Shown here: in pieces, positions 1 to 8,051 of the stretch
How the letters are laid out: each line of letters opens with the position of its first letter
Position numbering within the stretch: position 1 is the stretch's first letter
Virus record (IMG/VR): IMGVR_UViG_3300032285_000162
Location: 1-36,127 of that record
Source: a virus
Strand: one strand, 5' to 3'
Length of the DNA stretch: 36,127 nucleotides
Notes under the pieces: generated by a model
What the model saw: only the letters and a program-made list of their open reading frames with translations
Databases searched by the model: none
What the model was told of the DNA's origin: nothing
Translations under genes and position numbers: made by a program

Positions 1-123
1 ATGGCTACAGTTAAAGAAAATGCACACTATATTGCTATTGAAGATTTAAAGGGTGATTTAATCCCTGCAATCTATAAAGTATTAAAAACTTTCAGCGATT
101 ACGAAAACGCAGTAGACGCTTAA
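1..123. repeat. Left copy of 123-bp terminal direct repeat
   Basis: Bases 1-123 are identical to 36005-36127. The repeat equals the last 41 codons (with stop) of the 89-aa gene at 35858. It shows that the contig closes on itself. It may be an assembly overlap of a circular graph rather than a physical terminal redundancy. Confidence 0.95.
1..123 (+). CDS. 3' end of the 89-aa virion-region protein (duplicate of 36005-36127)
   Basis: This is the last 40 codons plus stop of the gene whose complete copy lies at 35858-36127. The ATG at base 1 is an internal methionine codon of that gene and has no ribosome binding site here. It should not be counted as a second gene, because on the circularised genome only one copy exists. 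Confidence 0.85.
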   Translation: MATVKENAHYIAIEDLKGDLIPAIYKVLKTFSDYENAVDA

Positions 124-135
124 TTAAGGCAAAAG

Positions 136-1929
136 ATGACCATCACAGCTAATTTCCCTAGTATTAGACCTACGCTATTACTAGACTTTGCTAATACAGA
201 AGTCTTAGACCCTCGTATTACCTTTAGCAGACCTACTACAGCTACTTATTATGATGCTAAAACAAGTGCAGTAGCAGAGCAGAATTTAACTACATATAGC
301 CAAGCATTTTCTAATACTGCTGGTTGGACAACAGGAAATTTGACTGTAACTGGTAATGCTACTACTGCGCCAGACGGAACAACAACGGCATCTTTGGCTG
401 TTCCTGATACTACATCAAACTATCATATTGTTTACAACGCTCCAGCAATTACAGTAGCATCAGGTTCTTTTACTGTCAGTTTTTATGCAAAACCATCATC
501 TTATAATTTTGTTTATATAAGAGAAAATTTAGACGGCACATATAGTAATACATTTTTTAATGTGTCTACAGGCGCATTGGGAACTGTGGCGGCTGGCAGA
601 ACTGCAACTATTACGGCTTCTGCAAACGGATATTATCGTTGTACTGTAACTGTAACTGCTACTGCTGGTTCAAGAGGATTTAACTTTGGAGTATGTTCTA
701 CGGATAACACACCAGTATTTACTGGAGATGGAACTTCAGGTGCATATCTATGGGGCGCACAAATAGAACAGCGCTCTGCCGTTACTGCTTACAACGCTAC
801 TACTACTACAGCAATAACTAACTACATTCCTGTATTACAAACAGCAGCTACTAATACAGCTAGATTTGACCATAACCCTACTACAGGTGAATCTTTAGGC
901 TTACTGATAGAGGAGCAGAGGACTAATTTAGTTACATACAGCTCTGATTTTAGTAATGTGGCATGGACTTCAGCAGCATCTAATGTGACATTAAATTCTA
1001 ATACAATTATTGCTCCTGATGGTACTTTAACTGGCGATACATTAATTTCCACAATTACTAATGGAAATCACTTTTTGCGTCAAGACATAAGCGGATTAAC
1101 AAACGCAGCTACTTACACAATTTCTTTATTTGCAAAAGCTGGCGGCTACAATAGGTTTGATTTGCTAGGCGGTTTCAGCAGCGCAACAGGTGGTGCGGCA
1201 TTTGACCTATCTACTGGAACTGTAACCTCAGGTACAGGTCAGATTAGTGCAGTAGGTAATGGTTGGTATCGTTGCTCAACACAAGTTGTGATGAGTGGAA
1301 CAACTATTTTTTTATTAATTCGTGGACTTACAAATGCTGGCGCAGCTTCTTTTGCTGGTGATGGTTATAGTGGAGTTTACATCTGGGGCGCACAACTAGA
1401 AGCTGGTGCATTCTCTACATCATATATCCCTACAGTAGCTTCTCAAGTAACTAGAAGTGCTGATAGTGCAAGCATGACAGGAACTAACTTTAGTAGTTGG
1501 TATAACCCGTCTGAAGGAACTTTGTATGCTGAAGCTAAAACTTCAAGTACAGCAGATAGCATTGAAAGAGTGGCACTACAACTACTTGAAAATGGTCAAG
1601 ATAACTTTGTAATAGTTGGCTCATACAACGGTCAAGGTCGTGTACGAGTATTTGATAATGGTTCAAATCAAGCTACTTTATCATTAGATAGCGTATCAGG
1701 ATTTTATAAAATTACAGGAACATATAAAACCAATGATGTTGCTGGTGTAGTCAATGGTGGAACTGTAAGCACAGATACTTCTGTAACTTTAGCTTCCTTT
1801 AATAGATTAAATACTGCAAACATTGGTCTTTACTATATTAGTTCTCGTTATATCAATGGCACTATTAAAAAGATAGCCTACTACCCAATTCGTGTAACTA
1901 ACGCACAACTACAAGGACTAACAGGATAA
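136..1929 (+). CDS. Tail/head spike or fibre protein with duplicated beta-rich domain
   Basis: A 597-aa protein. After a short N-terminus that probably attaches it to the virion come two copies of a beta-rich module of about 190 residues, roughly 50-235 and 262-440. Each starts with N-L-x-T-Y-S, continues through A-P-D-G-T, F-x-V-S or Y-T-I-S with F-A/Y-A-K, and N-G-Y/W-Y-R-C, and ends in S-G-x-Y-x-W-G-A-Q-x-E. A third, lectin-like segment follows (about 455-597). Such modules in phage spikes usually bind cell-surface glycans. The gene starts 12 nt after the upstream 89-aa gene, with a weak AAGGC ribosome site, and overlaps the next start by one base (TAATG). It is probably a host-recognition protein. 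Whether it sits on head or tail cannot be told. Confidence 0.7.
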   Translation: MTITANFPSIRPTLLLDFANTEVLDPRITFSRPTTATYYDAKTSAVAEQNLTTYSQAFSNTAGWTTGNLTVTGNATTAPDGTTTASLAVPDTTSNYHIVYNAPAITVASGSFTVSFYAKPSSYNFVYIRENLDGTYSNTFFNVSTGALGTVAAGRTATITASANGYYRCTVTVTATAGSRGFNFGVCSTDNTPVFTGDGTSGAYLWGAQIEQRSAVTAYNATTTTAITNYIPVLQTAATNTARFDHNPTTGESLGLLIEEQRTNLVTYSSDFSNVAWTSAASNVTLNSNTIIAPDGTLTGDTLISTITNGNHFLRQDISGLTNAATYTISLFAKAGGYNRFDLLGGFSSATGGAAFDLSTGTVTSGTGQISAVGNGWYRCSTQVVMSGTTIFLLIRGLTNAGAASFAGDGYSGVYIWGAQLEAGAFSTSYIPTVASQVTRSADSASMTGTNFSSWYNPSEGTLYAEAKTSSTADSIERVALQLLENGQDNFVIVGSYNGQGRVRVFDNGSNQATLSLDSVSGFYKITGTYKTNDVAGVVNGGTVSTDTSVTLASFNRLNTANIGLYYISSRYINGTIKKIAYYPIRVTNAQLQGLTG

Positions 1930-2249
1930 TGGCTACTCCATACTACTTAGCATTTACTGACGAAGCACAAGCTAATTCTGTGCTTTATACCACTACTCCA
2001 GCCGTAGTAGACGAAGATGGCGAAATAATTGCCGAAGAAACAGTAACCCCTAACTACTCTAATATTTCCACTATTGGCACAGTTTATGAGCCAGCACCTA
2101 TTCCTACACCCGAAGATTATGTTCCTGTGCCATACCCAGCACCGAATTATGGGGTTAATGTATTGGTATTAGAAAATGAAGATGCAGAGCCTTTAATGCC
2201 TTATGCTGTGATGCCTAGTCCTTTTCCACAAAGGGTATGGGCCATTTAA
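1929..2249 (+). CDS. Small acidic, proline-rich phage protein
   Basis: A 106-aa protein rich in P, E, D and Y, with no membrane segment or catalytic motif. The middle carries repeated P-x-P and Y-x-P patterns. It starts in a TAATG overlap with the spike gene and stops directly before the ATG of the next gene, so it is translationally coupled on both sides. The position after a fibre gene fits an assembly factor or chaperone for the spike, but that is inference; the family is not recognised. Confidence 0.6.
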   Translation: MATPYYLAFTDEAQANSVLYTTTPAVVDEDGEIIAEETVTPNYSNISTIGTVYEPAPIPTPEDYVPVPYPAPNYGVNVLVLENEDAEPLMPYAVMPSPFPQRVWAI

Positions 2250-2714
2250 ATGTTTGGATTTTCTAGCTTTTCTAGCTTACCTTTTTCATCGTTACAAATA
2301 ACGATAACGCCAACACCACCTGCTAGAGGCGGTGATGATGGTGGTTGGACTAGAGAAGAAAGAAAACGCTATAAAGTTCTGCAAAAGAAGTTAAGAATTG
2401 CAGAAGAAAAGCGTATTGAAGCAATTAAAGATGACGCTAAAAAGCGTAAGCAAACTATTGCTGATTTAATTGACCCACCAAGCAAACCAAAGAAAAATAA
2501 AGTAGAATTAAAACAAGAAGTTAGCGTTGATATACCGTCAAACCTAGCAAATATTGACCGTTACATCGCTAATCTTGTTAAACAACAACAAGACTTGCAA
2601 GCAGCAGTAGCCATTAGAGAAGCCAAACTTCGTTTAGAACAAGAATTGGCAATTTTAGAGGCAAAGCGCCAACAAGAATTAGACGATGAAGAGGCTCTAC
2701 TATTACTTATATAA
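2250..2714 (+). CDS. Coiled-coil, lysine/glutamate-rich phage protein
   Basis: A 154-aa protein. The N-terminus is F/S-rich and hydrophobic (about 1-20), followed by a glycine hinge (G-G-D-D-G-G), a long K/E-rich helical region (about 35-80), a linker, and a second Q/E-rich coiled coil (about 105-150) ending in an acidic-leucine tail. This type of small protein is commonly seen beside fibre and capsid genes in short-tailed phages; I know of no assigned function. Its stop (2712-2714) overlaps the frame of the glycosyltransferase that follows. Confidence 0.6.
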   Translation: MFGFSSFSSLPFSSLQITITPTPPARGGDDGGWTREERKRYKVLQKKLRIAEEKRIEAIKDDAKKRKQTIADLIDPPSKPKKNKVELKQEVSVDIPSNLANIDRYIANLVKQQQDLQAAVAIREAKLRLEQELAILEAKRQQELDDEEALLLLI

Positions 2715-3601
2715 ACCCACACGCACAATACAAACTAGCATACGAACACCTACACGCTGGCCGTTACGAAGCTGGCTTTCGGTTATTTGAGTACCGTTGG
2801 CATCCTGACATAGTGGCTAGACAAGCAGTTCCTTATGCCCCTGCCTTAAAGATGCCTGTGTGGAGAGGTGAACCCCTGATGGGTAAATCGATCACCGTGC
2901 AGATGGAACAAGGATTTGGTGACATTTTAATGTTTGCGCGATTCTTGCCAGCATTAAAAGCATTGGGCGCGAAGCAGGTAGTTGTGCTGCAAGAAGGCAC
3001 ATTACACTTTTTGTTAGGTCAAATCCATTCTGTAGATGTGTTTAGCAACGGTATAGAAGGTGTTGCCAACGAATCTGACTACTGGATCGGGTCAATGTCC
3101 CTGCCTTACTACATTTCTTTGTCACATCCGCTCGTAAAGGCAATGTTTCCAGTAACAAAAAACAAGATTATTGGCTCAGAAGGCTATCTACACGCACAAC
3201 CATCCAATATTCCACCCAAAATTGGGGTAAATTGGGAAGCATCCAAGCAAACTTTGTACTACATCAAGTCAATTGCCAACGAACACATGGAGCAACTGGT
3301 CGGTGATGACGCTTACAGCTTAAATCCAAACTCTGACGGGCTATTTCATCCACTTCCTGACGATGGATGGAAAAAAGATTGGGTTAAAACAGCCAGCCAC
3401 ATGATGGCCATGAAGGGTATCGTAACAGTAGACACAGGAACGGCTCATCTTGCAGGTGCATTGGGAGTTAAAACCATTGTCTTGCTGCCAAAAGAAGAAT
3501 TTGTGTGCTGGCGTTGGAAAAATGCCCGTTGGTACGACAGCGTAGTTTGTTTAAGACCACACGAATACGACCAAATACCCGATCTGATAAGGAGAATGTA
3601 A
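2711..3601 (+). CDS. TPR/GT9-type glycosyltransferase-like protein, start codon unclear
   Basis: The C-terminal part resembles family 9 (heptosyltransferase-like) GT-B glycosyltransferases fused to a TPR: Q-M-E-Q-G-F-G-D-I near the start of the Rossmann domain, and V-D-T-G-T-A-H-L-A-G-A-L-G followed by L-L-P and W-R-W. The first ordinary start is GTG at 2813. The frame is open from 2690, however, and bases 2714-2812 encode a typical TPR helix pair (key residues Y-K-L-A-Y-E-H, G-R-Y-E-A-G-F, Y-R-W). I therefore place the start near 2711 (AUA) or 2702 (AUU, with GAAGAGG upstream). It ends in TAATG with the next gene. It probably modifies a glycan of the virion or host surface; the substrate is unknown. 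If only the GTG is used, the protein loses its TPR. Confidence 0.65.
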   Translation: MNPHAQYKLAYEHLHAGRYEAGFRLFEYRWHPDIVARQAVPYAPALKMPVWRGEPLMGKSITVQMEQGFGDILMFARFLPALKALGAKQVVVLQEGTLHFLLGQIHSVDVFSNGIEGVANESDYWIGSMSLPYYISLSHPLVKAMFPVTKNKIIGSEGYLHAQPSNIPPKIGVNWEASKQTLYYIKSIANEHMEQLVGDDAYSLNPNSDGLFHPLPDDGWKKDWVKTASHMMAMKGIVTVDTGTAHLAGALGVKTIVLLPKEEFVCWRWKNARWYDSVVCLRPHEYDQIPDLIRRM

Positions 3602-3993
3602 TGGCTTTAGTAAAAGTCACCGTAACCTGCCCACATTGCAAGGTAGACCACCAAGAATACGATCAATCACAGTTTAATGACCGCGAAAAGTATCTTGCTT
3701 ACTGGAATATGCCGTTTGAAGGCCCTGAAGCTGATGCTGCTTGGGCTGAAAAAGAGAATATGTCCTACCGCCCTGCACCTACGGTTATCCCTGACATTGA
3801 AGGCCACATCAGTATGGCTGACGGGTCTTGGGTATCATCCCGCTCTAAACACCGTGAAAACTTAAAGCGTAATAACTGTATTGAAATTGGCAATGATGTG
3901 CCTATGAACCAAAAAGTGCATGAAATTTCAAGAAAAGACCAAGAAACCCGTAAGCGTCAAATTGCGGAATTAGCGTACGAAAAGTTAAGATAA
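3601..3993 (+). CDS. Phage protein with N-terminal zinc-ribbon-like Cys pair
   Basis: A 130-aa protein. The N-terminus has a C-P-H-C knuckle at about residues 10-13 followed by His, but no second Cys pair, so zinc binding is uncertain. The middle contains S-R-S-K-H-R-E-N-L-K, a sequence style I associate with small proteins upstream of scaffold genes in short-tailed phages; the C-terminus is a charged helix. The start overlaps the glycosyltransferase stop (TAATG), and the scaffold gene follows after 10 nt. A longer frame from 3505 exists, but this ATG is favoured by the coupling. Function unknown; a head-assembly role is plausible from position. Confidence 0.65.
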   Translation: MALVKVTVTCPHCKVDHQEYDQSQFNDREKYLAYWNMPFEGPEADAAWAEKENMSYRPAPTVIPDIEGHISMADGSWVSSRSKHRENLKRNNCIEIGNDVPMNQKVHEISRKDQETRKRQIAELAYEKLR

Positions 3994-4003
3994 GGAGCAT
4001 TAA

Positions 4004-5086
4004 ATGAGCGAAGAATTAGACCGTAGAGAGATGCTAGAAGCTGCAATTGAACAAGCTGAAGAAGGTACATTAGAAGCACCTATAGAAAAGGAGATTGAAG
4101 TAAATGACGATCCAATCCAAGCCGAAGAAAAAGCCAGCCCTGAAGAAAACCGTGACGAAAAAGGTCGCTTCAAAGGTAAGTCCGAAGAAACCACAGACGA
4201 TACCGATAAAGAACCTGAACTGGCTACAGAAGCTAGTGCTTCTAATGAAGAAGAAATAAAAAGACCCACCACATGGAAAAAAGAGTATGTGGAAATTTGG
4301 GACAAGATGGAAAAGGGCGAACCTTTAAAGAAAGAGGATTTTGCCAAGTTTGCTGAGTACGCTAACCAGCGCGAAGCTGAGTACAAGCGTGGTGTATCTG
4401 CCTACAAAGCAGAAGCAGACAATGCTCGCCAGTTAACAGAAGCTATTGGGCCATTTGTACCTGAATTACAAAAGCATGGCATCCATCCTGTTTCTTGGAT
4501 TCAGAATTTAGGCAGAGCGCACTACACCCTAGCAAACGGAACATACGAGCAAAAGGTGCAGATGTTTCATAGACTTGCACAAGACTATGGCGTACAATTA
4601 AACCAAGATGCACTTCAGATGCCTGAACAGGCGTATGTAGACCCGTATCAACAACAGTTAATGCAACAACTTCAAGCTACCCAGCAACAAGTTCAGCAAC
4701 TGTCAGCGATTCGGGAGCAGGAAGAAAATGCTCGATTGATGAATGAGATCAGTCGGGTAAGTAGTAACAAAGAGCGGTTTCCGCACTTTGATATGGTAAG
4801 GGAAGATATGGCTCAATTACTTGAGCGAGGTTTGGCCCAAGACCTAGAATCAGCTTATGCAAAAGCTGTGCGTATGAATGACGATGCCTACAAGCTAGAA
4901 CAGGAAAAACTCCTCAAGTCTGCAAGTACCCAAGCATCTAAGGCACAACAAGTAGCAAAAGCGAAGGCAACTGCTGTTAGTCCAAAATCTGTTACACCTA
5001 GCGGATTAGTGAAAAACACGGATGCAAAGGACAGACGCTCGGTGCTGATGGCTCAATTAGCCGAAGCCGAAAGCGGCAGGGTTTAA
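4004..5086 (+). CDS. Capsid scaffolding protein
   Basis: A 360-aa protein that lies directly before the major capsid gene, as scaffolds do. The first 90 residues are strongly acidic and disordered, with an E-N-R-D-E-K-G-R-F-K-G linker. The central helical part (about 90-195) carries R-P-x-T-W-K-K-E-Y and a P-x-S-W-I-Q-N-L-G patch. A Q-rich coiled coil follows (about 205-245) and then a basic C-terminal tail, the end that usually binds the coat protein. A good TAAGGAG site precedes the ATG by 6 nt. Predicted helices, acidity and position all fit a scaffold that guides prohead assembly and then leaves. Confidence 0.8.
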   Translation: MSEELDRREMLEAAIEQAEEGTLEAPIEKEIEVNDDPIQAEEKASPEENRDEKGRFKGKSEETTDDTDKEPELATEASASNEEEIKRPTTWKKEYVEIWDKMEKGEPLKKEDFAKFAEYANQREAEYKRGVSAYKAEADNARQLTEAIGPFVPELQKHGIHPVSWIQNLGRAHYTLANGTYEQKVQMFHRLAQDYGVQLNQDALQMPEQAYVDPYQQQLMQQLQATQQQVQQLSAIREQEENARLMNEISRVSSNKERFPHFDMVREDMAQLLERGLAQDLESAYAKAVRMNDDAYKLEQEKLLKSASTQASKAQQVAKAKATAVSPKSVTPSGLVKNTDAKDRRSVLMAQLAEAESGRV

Positions 5087-5109
5087 CTTAATTTAATAAA
5101 GGAAATATC

Positions 5110-6087
5110 ATGGCATTCGCAAATAGCGCAATCACCGATATTATCGCTACTACCATTCAAAGCCGTAGCGGAGTATTGGCAGATAACTTGACACAAAATA
5201 ACGCAATCCTACAAAGATTGAATTCTAAGGGCAATGTACGCCCATTCTCAGGTGGTAATGTGATTTTGGAAGAAATCATGTACAACGACCCAAATACTAA
5301 CAACGCTAACTCATACAGTGGCTACGAAGTATTGAACATCACTCCTGATAGCCCAATCTCTGCGGCTCAGTTCAGCATTACTCAGTACGCTGATTCTGTG
5401 ACAATGAGTGGTCTAGAAATGTTGCAAAACAGTTCTAAAGAACAAATCATCGACCTGTTAGATGGCCGTATGCAAGTTTCTGAAGCCCGTTTGCTAAACC
5501 GTATCTCTACTGACATCTATGGTGACGGTACAGGTAACGGTGGTAAGAACATTACTGGTTTGGCTGCTGCTGTTTCTACATCACCTACAAGCGGTACATA
5601 CGGTGGTATTAACCGTGCAAACTGGACATTTTGGCAGAATCAAGCAACAACTGGTGTAACTGGTTACGCTAACATTCAAGCTAAGATGACTGACGCTGCT
5701 ATCAAATCCGTTCGTGGAACAGACAAGGTTGACTTAATCGTTGCTGGTAACAACTTCTACTCTTACTATGTTCAATCATTGCAAGCAATTCAGCGTATCG
5801 CTGGTGTAGAAGAAGGTGCAGCAGGTTTTGCATCCCTCAAGTTCTATGGTGGTGGTATGTCTGCTGATGTGGTATTGGGCGGTGGTTATGGCGCACAAGA
5901 AAACACAAACTATATGTATTTGCTAAACACAAATTACATTTTCTTGCGTCCACACAAAGAGCGTAATTTCGTTCCAATCGGTGGTGAGCGTCAATCCATT
6001 AACCAAGATGCTATTGTTAAGTTGTATGGTTGGGCTGGTAATTTAACTTGCTCAAATGCATTCTTGCAAGGCGTTTTGACAACCTAA
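5110..6087 (+). CDS. Major capsid protein
   Basis: A 325-aa protein, probably of HK97 fold, which forms the head shell. It follows the scaffold gene by 23 nt with an AAAGGAAAT ribosome site. The N-terminal helix region (T-T-I-Q-S-R-S-G), the central D-L-L-D-G-R-M-Q-V-S-E-A-R-L-L-N spine-helix-like segment (about 115-135), G-D-G-T-G-N-G-G-K-N-I-T-G-L, and the late R-P-H-K-E-R-N-F-V-P segment resemble capsid proteins of environmental podoviruses. Codon use is the most regular in the window, as expected for an abundant protein. No protease gene is seen, so proteolytic maturation is unlikely to be phage-encoded. Confidence 0.85.
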   Translation: MAFANSAITDIIATTIQSRSGVLADNLTQNNAILQRLNSKGNVRPFSGGNVILEEIMYNDPNTNNANSYSGYEVLNITPDSPISAAQFSITQYADSVTMSGLEMLQNSSKEQIIDLLDGRMQVSEARLLNRISTDIYGDGTGNGGKNITGLAAAVSTSPTSGTYGGINRANWTFWQNQATTGVTGYANIQAKMTDAAIKSVRGTDKVDLIVAGNNFYSYYVQSLQAIQRIAGVEEGAAGFASLKFYGGGMSADVVLGGGYGAQENTNYMYLLNTNYIFLRPHKERNFVPIGGERQSINQDAIVKLYGWAGNLTCSNAFLQGVLTT

Positions 6088-6113
6088 TCCATTGATTTGA
6101 AAGGAAAATTATC

Positions 6114-6407
6114 ATGGCATATTCAGTTCTCCCAATCGCTGGCGTAGATTTGTACAACACAACTAATACAAATCCAAACTCTGCTGGCACAGCAATTGCA
6201 ACATTTGGCCCACTTGGTGCTGAAACTTTCGGTAGCGATGGCTTCCGTTATGTTTTTGCTCAAGCAGCCACAGCAATTGGCGCATCAACCGCTACTTGCG
6301 TAATCAACGCATCTACATTCCAAGTTACTTTGGGTGTAGGTACTTATGTTGCTGGTGCTTCTATGGCATCAGGTGACTATGGTTGGTTTGGCAAAGCTAG
6401 TGTTTAA
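6114..6407 (+). CDS. Small Ala/Gly/Thr-rich virion protein, possible head decoration
   Basis: A 97-aa protein rich in A, G, T and S, without charge clusters or membrane segments. It follows the capsid gene by 26 nt with a GAAAGGAAA site and is followed by a strong terminator, so it is probably made at high level with the coat protein. Size, position and composition fit a decoration or minor head protein. It is broadly similar in style to the 100-aa protein at 30729. The role is inferred only. Confidence 0.6.
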   Translation: MAYSVLPIAGVDLYNTTNTNPNSAGTAIATFGPLGAETFGSDGFRYVFAQAATAIGASTATCVINASTFQVTLGVGTYVAGASMASGDYGWFGKASV

Positions 6408-6427
6408 TAGCTTTTTGTAGTAAAAAT

Positions 6428-6463
6428 AGGGGGTTGGCTCAAAAGGCTGACCCCTTTTCTTTT
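6428..6463 (+). terminator. Rho-independent terminator after the capsid genes
   Basis: A GC-rich hairpin (GGGG at 6430-6433 with CCCC at 6451-6454, about 10 bp including G-U pairs, loop CAAAA) is followed by TTTTCTTTT. It lies 20 nt after the 97-aa gene stop and would lower transcription of the downstream tail genes relative to capsid. Confidence 0.85.
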
Positions 6464-6494
6464 AATTAACCCTAACTACTTAGGAGATTTAAAA

Positions 6495-7142
6495 ATGGCT
6501 TTACCTTCAGATGAACAAAACGCAGACAGTCGTTTACAGGTTCGTTTTTACAAACGACCAGTTAAACAAGAGCAAGAATCCATAGACGCTGGCAGACCAA
6601 TCTTTAAAGAGTTTGATTTTGTCCATATTTGCGTAGCTGGTGATACTCTTACCGAAATTGATACCTACGCCCTAGAAAACCACAAGCAGCGTTTTCCGAT
6701 CCAATGGGCAAACTACCAAAATCGCTTGGGTGCAGATGACCACGAAGTTATTGGTACACCCGTATCTGAATGGCCGTTGGTATCTAAATCACAGGCTGAA
6801 GAACTACGGGCTATGCGGTTTTACACCGTAGAATCTGTTGCAAATGCGTCAGATCAGCAGATTCAACGCATGGGTATGGCGGCAGGAATGTCACCCTACG
6901 CATTTCGCGACAAGGCAAAGGCATTTTTAAATCTAGCAACCAGTTCGGCAGAAACTGACAAGCGTGAACAAGAAATTAACGCATTAAAAGAAGAACTTGC
7001 CAAAAAAGAGTTAGAAACTGCTAAAATGAAGGCAGAAACAGATGCGAAGCTGGCTCAAATGCAAGATCAAATGGCCGCTATACTTGCTGCTGTTGGTGAG
7101 AAAAAACCCCGTAAAAAGACGGTAGCCACAGAGGAAGTCTAA
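6495..7142 (+). CDS. Phage structural-region protein with C-terminal coiled coil
   Basis: A 215-aa protein with a folded N-terminal part (about 1-150) containing F-Y-K-R-P and many aromatic residues, then a heptad-like K/E coiled coil (about 155-200) and a basic K-K-P-R-K-K tail. AGGAG precedes the ATG. It lies between the capsid terminator and the adaptor gene and stops one base before the latter's ATG. I have seen this type of protein in the same place in related podovirus-like genomes, but no function is known; a head or internal role is likely. Confidence 0.6.
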   Translation: MALPSDEQNADSRLQVRFYKRPVKQEQESIDAGRPIFKEFDFVHICVAGDTLTEIDTYALENHKQRFPIQWANYQNRLGADDHEVIGTPVSEWPLVSKSQAEELRAMRFYTVESVANASDQQIQRMGMAAGMSPYAFRDKAKAFLNLATSSAETDKREQEINALKEELAKKELETAKMKAETDAKLAQMQDQMAAILAAVGEKKPRKKTVATEEV

Positions 7143-7143
7143 T

Positions 7144-8049
7144 ATGTCATACACAATGCTCCAATTGGTTCAACAGACTACTGCTGAACTAAATTTGTCC
7201 GTACCATCTTATGTCATTGGAAATCAATCACAGGATGTGCAGCAAATTCTTGCGTTAATGAACGGTGCTGGTTACGACCTAGTAAAAGAGCATGATTGGC
7301 AAGCATTGGAGATTGAATATCGTTTTTACACAAATGCAATAACCACGACCTGCGACACTACAAATGGTACTTACTTATTAAATAACATTCCTAGTACCGC
7401 AGGTCTTGATAGCAATTACTCAATTGTTGGCACTAGCGTTCCACAAGATACCTATGTTGACAATGTTATTGACGCAAATAGCCTTACAACCACGCAGTTA
7501 TCTTCAGCAACATCCGTAGGTGGATCAGTTACATTTAGCCGTACCATTTACCCGTTGCCTGATGACTACGAAACCATCACAGATAACACGCATTGGGATA
7601 AGACCAAGCATTGGCAGATGTTAGGGCCTGTAGACGCTCAACAATGGCAATGGCTTAAATCAGGCTATATCTCAACTGGCCCTAGAGTGCGCTGGCGTAT
7701 TCTTGGCAACAAGTTTCAGATTTGGCCACCGTACAACACCCAAGAATATTTAGGTTTTGAGTACCGCTCTAAGGGATTTGTCAGAAGTGCTACCGATGAG
7801 GTAAAGAACAGTTTTACTGCCGATACTGACACAACCGTGTTTGATGATCGTTTAATGGTTTTGGCTACTAAACTTAAATACTTCCAAATTAAGAACTTTG
7901 ATACTACCGCCTTGTACCAAGACTATATGCGTTACCTGTCAGTTGTTAAGGCTAACGATAAAGGCTCTGCTACCCTCTCATTCGCGCCACAACCTAGTGC
8001 TGTGTTAATTGGCTGGGCAAATATTCCTGATACTGGCTACGGTAGTTAA
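7144..8049 (+). CDS. Head-tail adaptor / tail tubular protein A-like
   Basis: A 301-aa protein. The N-terminus is a helical bundle ending in L-V-K-E-H-D-W-Q, which is typical of gp4/gp11-like adaptors that bind under the portal. The middle (about 60-140) is a beta insertion. The second half has Y-P-L-P-D-D-Y (about 138-144), W-P-P-Y-N-T and L-G-F-E-Y-R-S-K-G-F, then helices that close the bundle, as in the family. It precedes the large nozzle protein, the usual order in short-tailed phages. It should form a dodecameric ring linking portal to tail. Confidence 0.75.
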   Translation: MSYTMLQLVQQTTAELNLSVPSYVIGNQSQDVQQILALMNGAGYDLVKEHDWQALEIEYRFYTNAITTTCDTTNGTYLLNNIPSTAGLDSNYSIVGTSVPQDTYVDNVIDANSLTTTQLSSATSVGGSVTFSRTIYPLPDDYETITDNTHWDKTKHWQMLGPVDAQQWQWLKSGYISTGPRVRWRILGNKFQIWPPYNTQEYLGFEYRSKGFVRSATDEVKNSFTADTDTTVFDDRLMVLATKLKYFQIKNFDTTALYQDYMRYLSVVKANDKGSATLSFAPQPSAVLIGWANIPDTGYGS

Positions 8050-8051
8050 TC

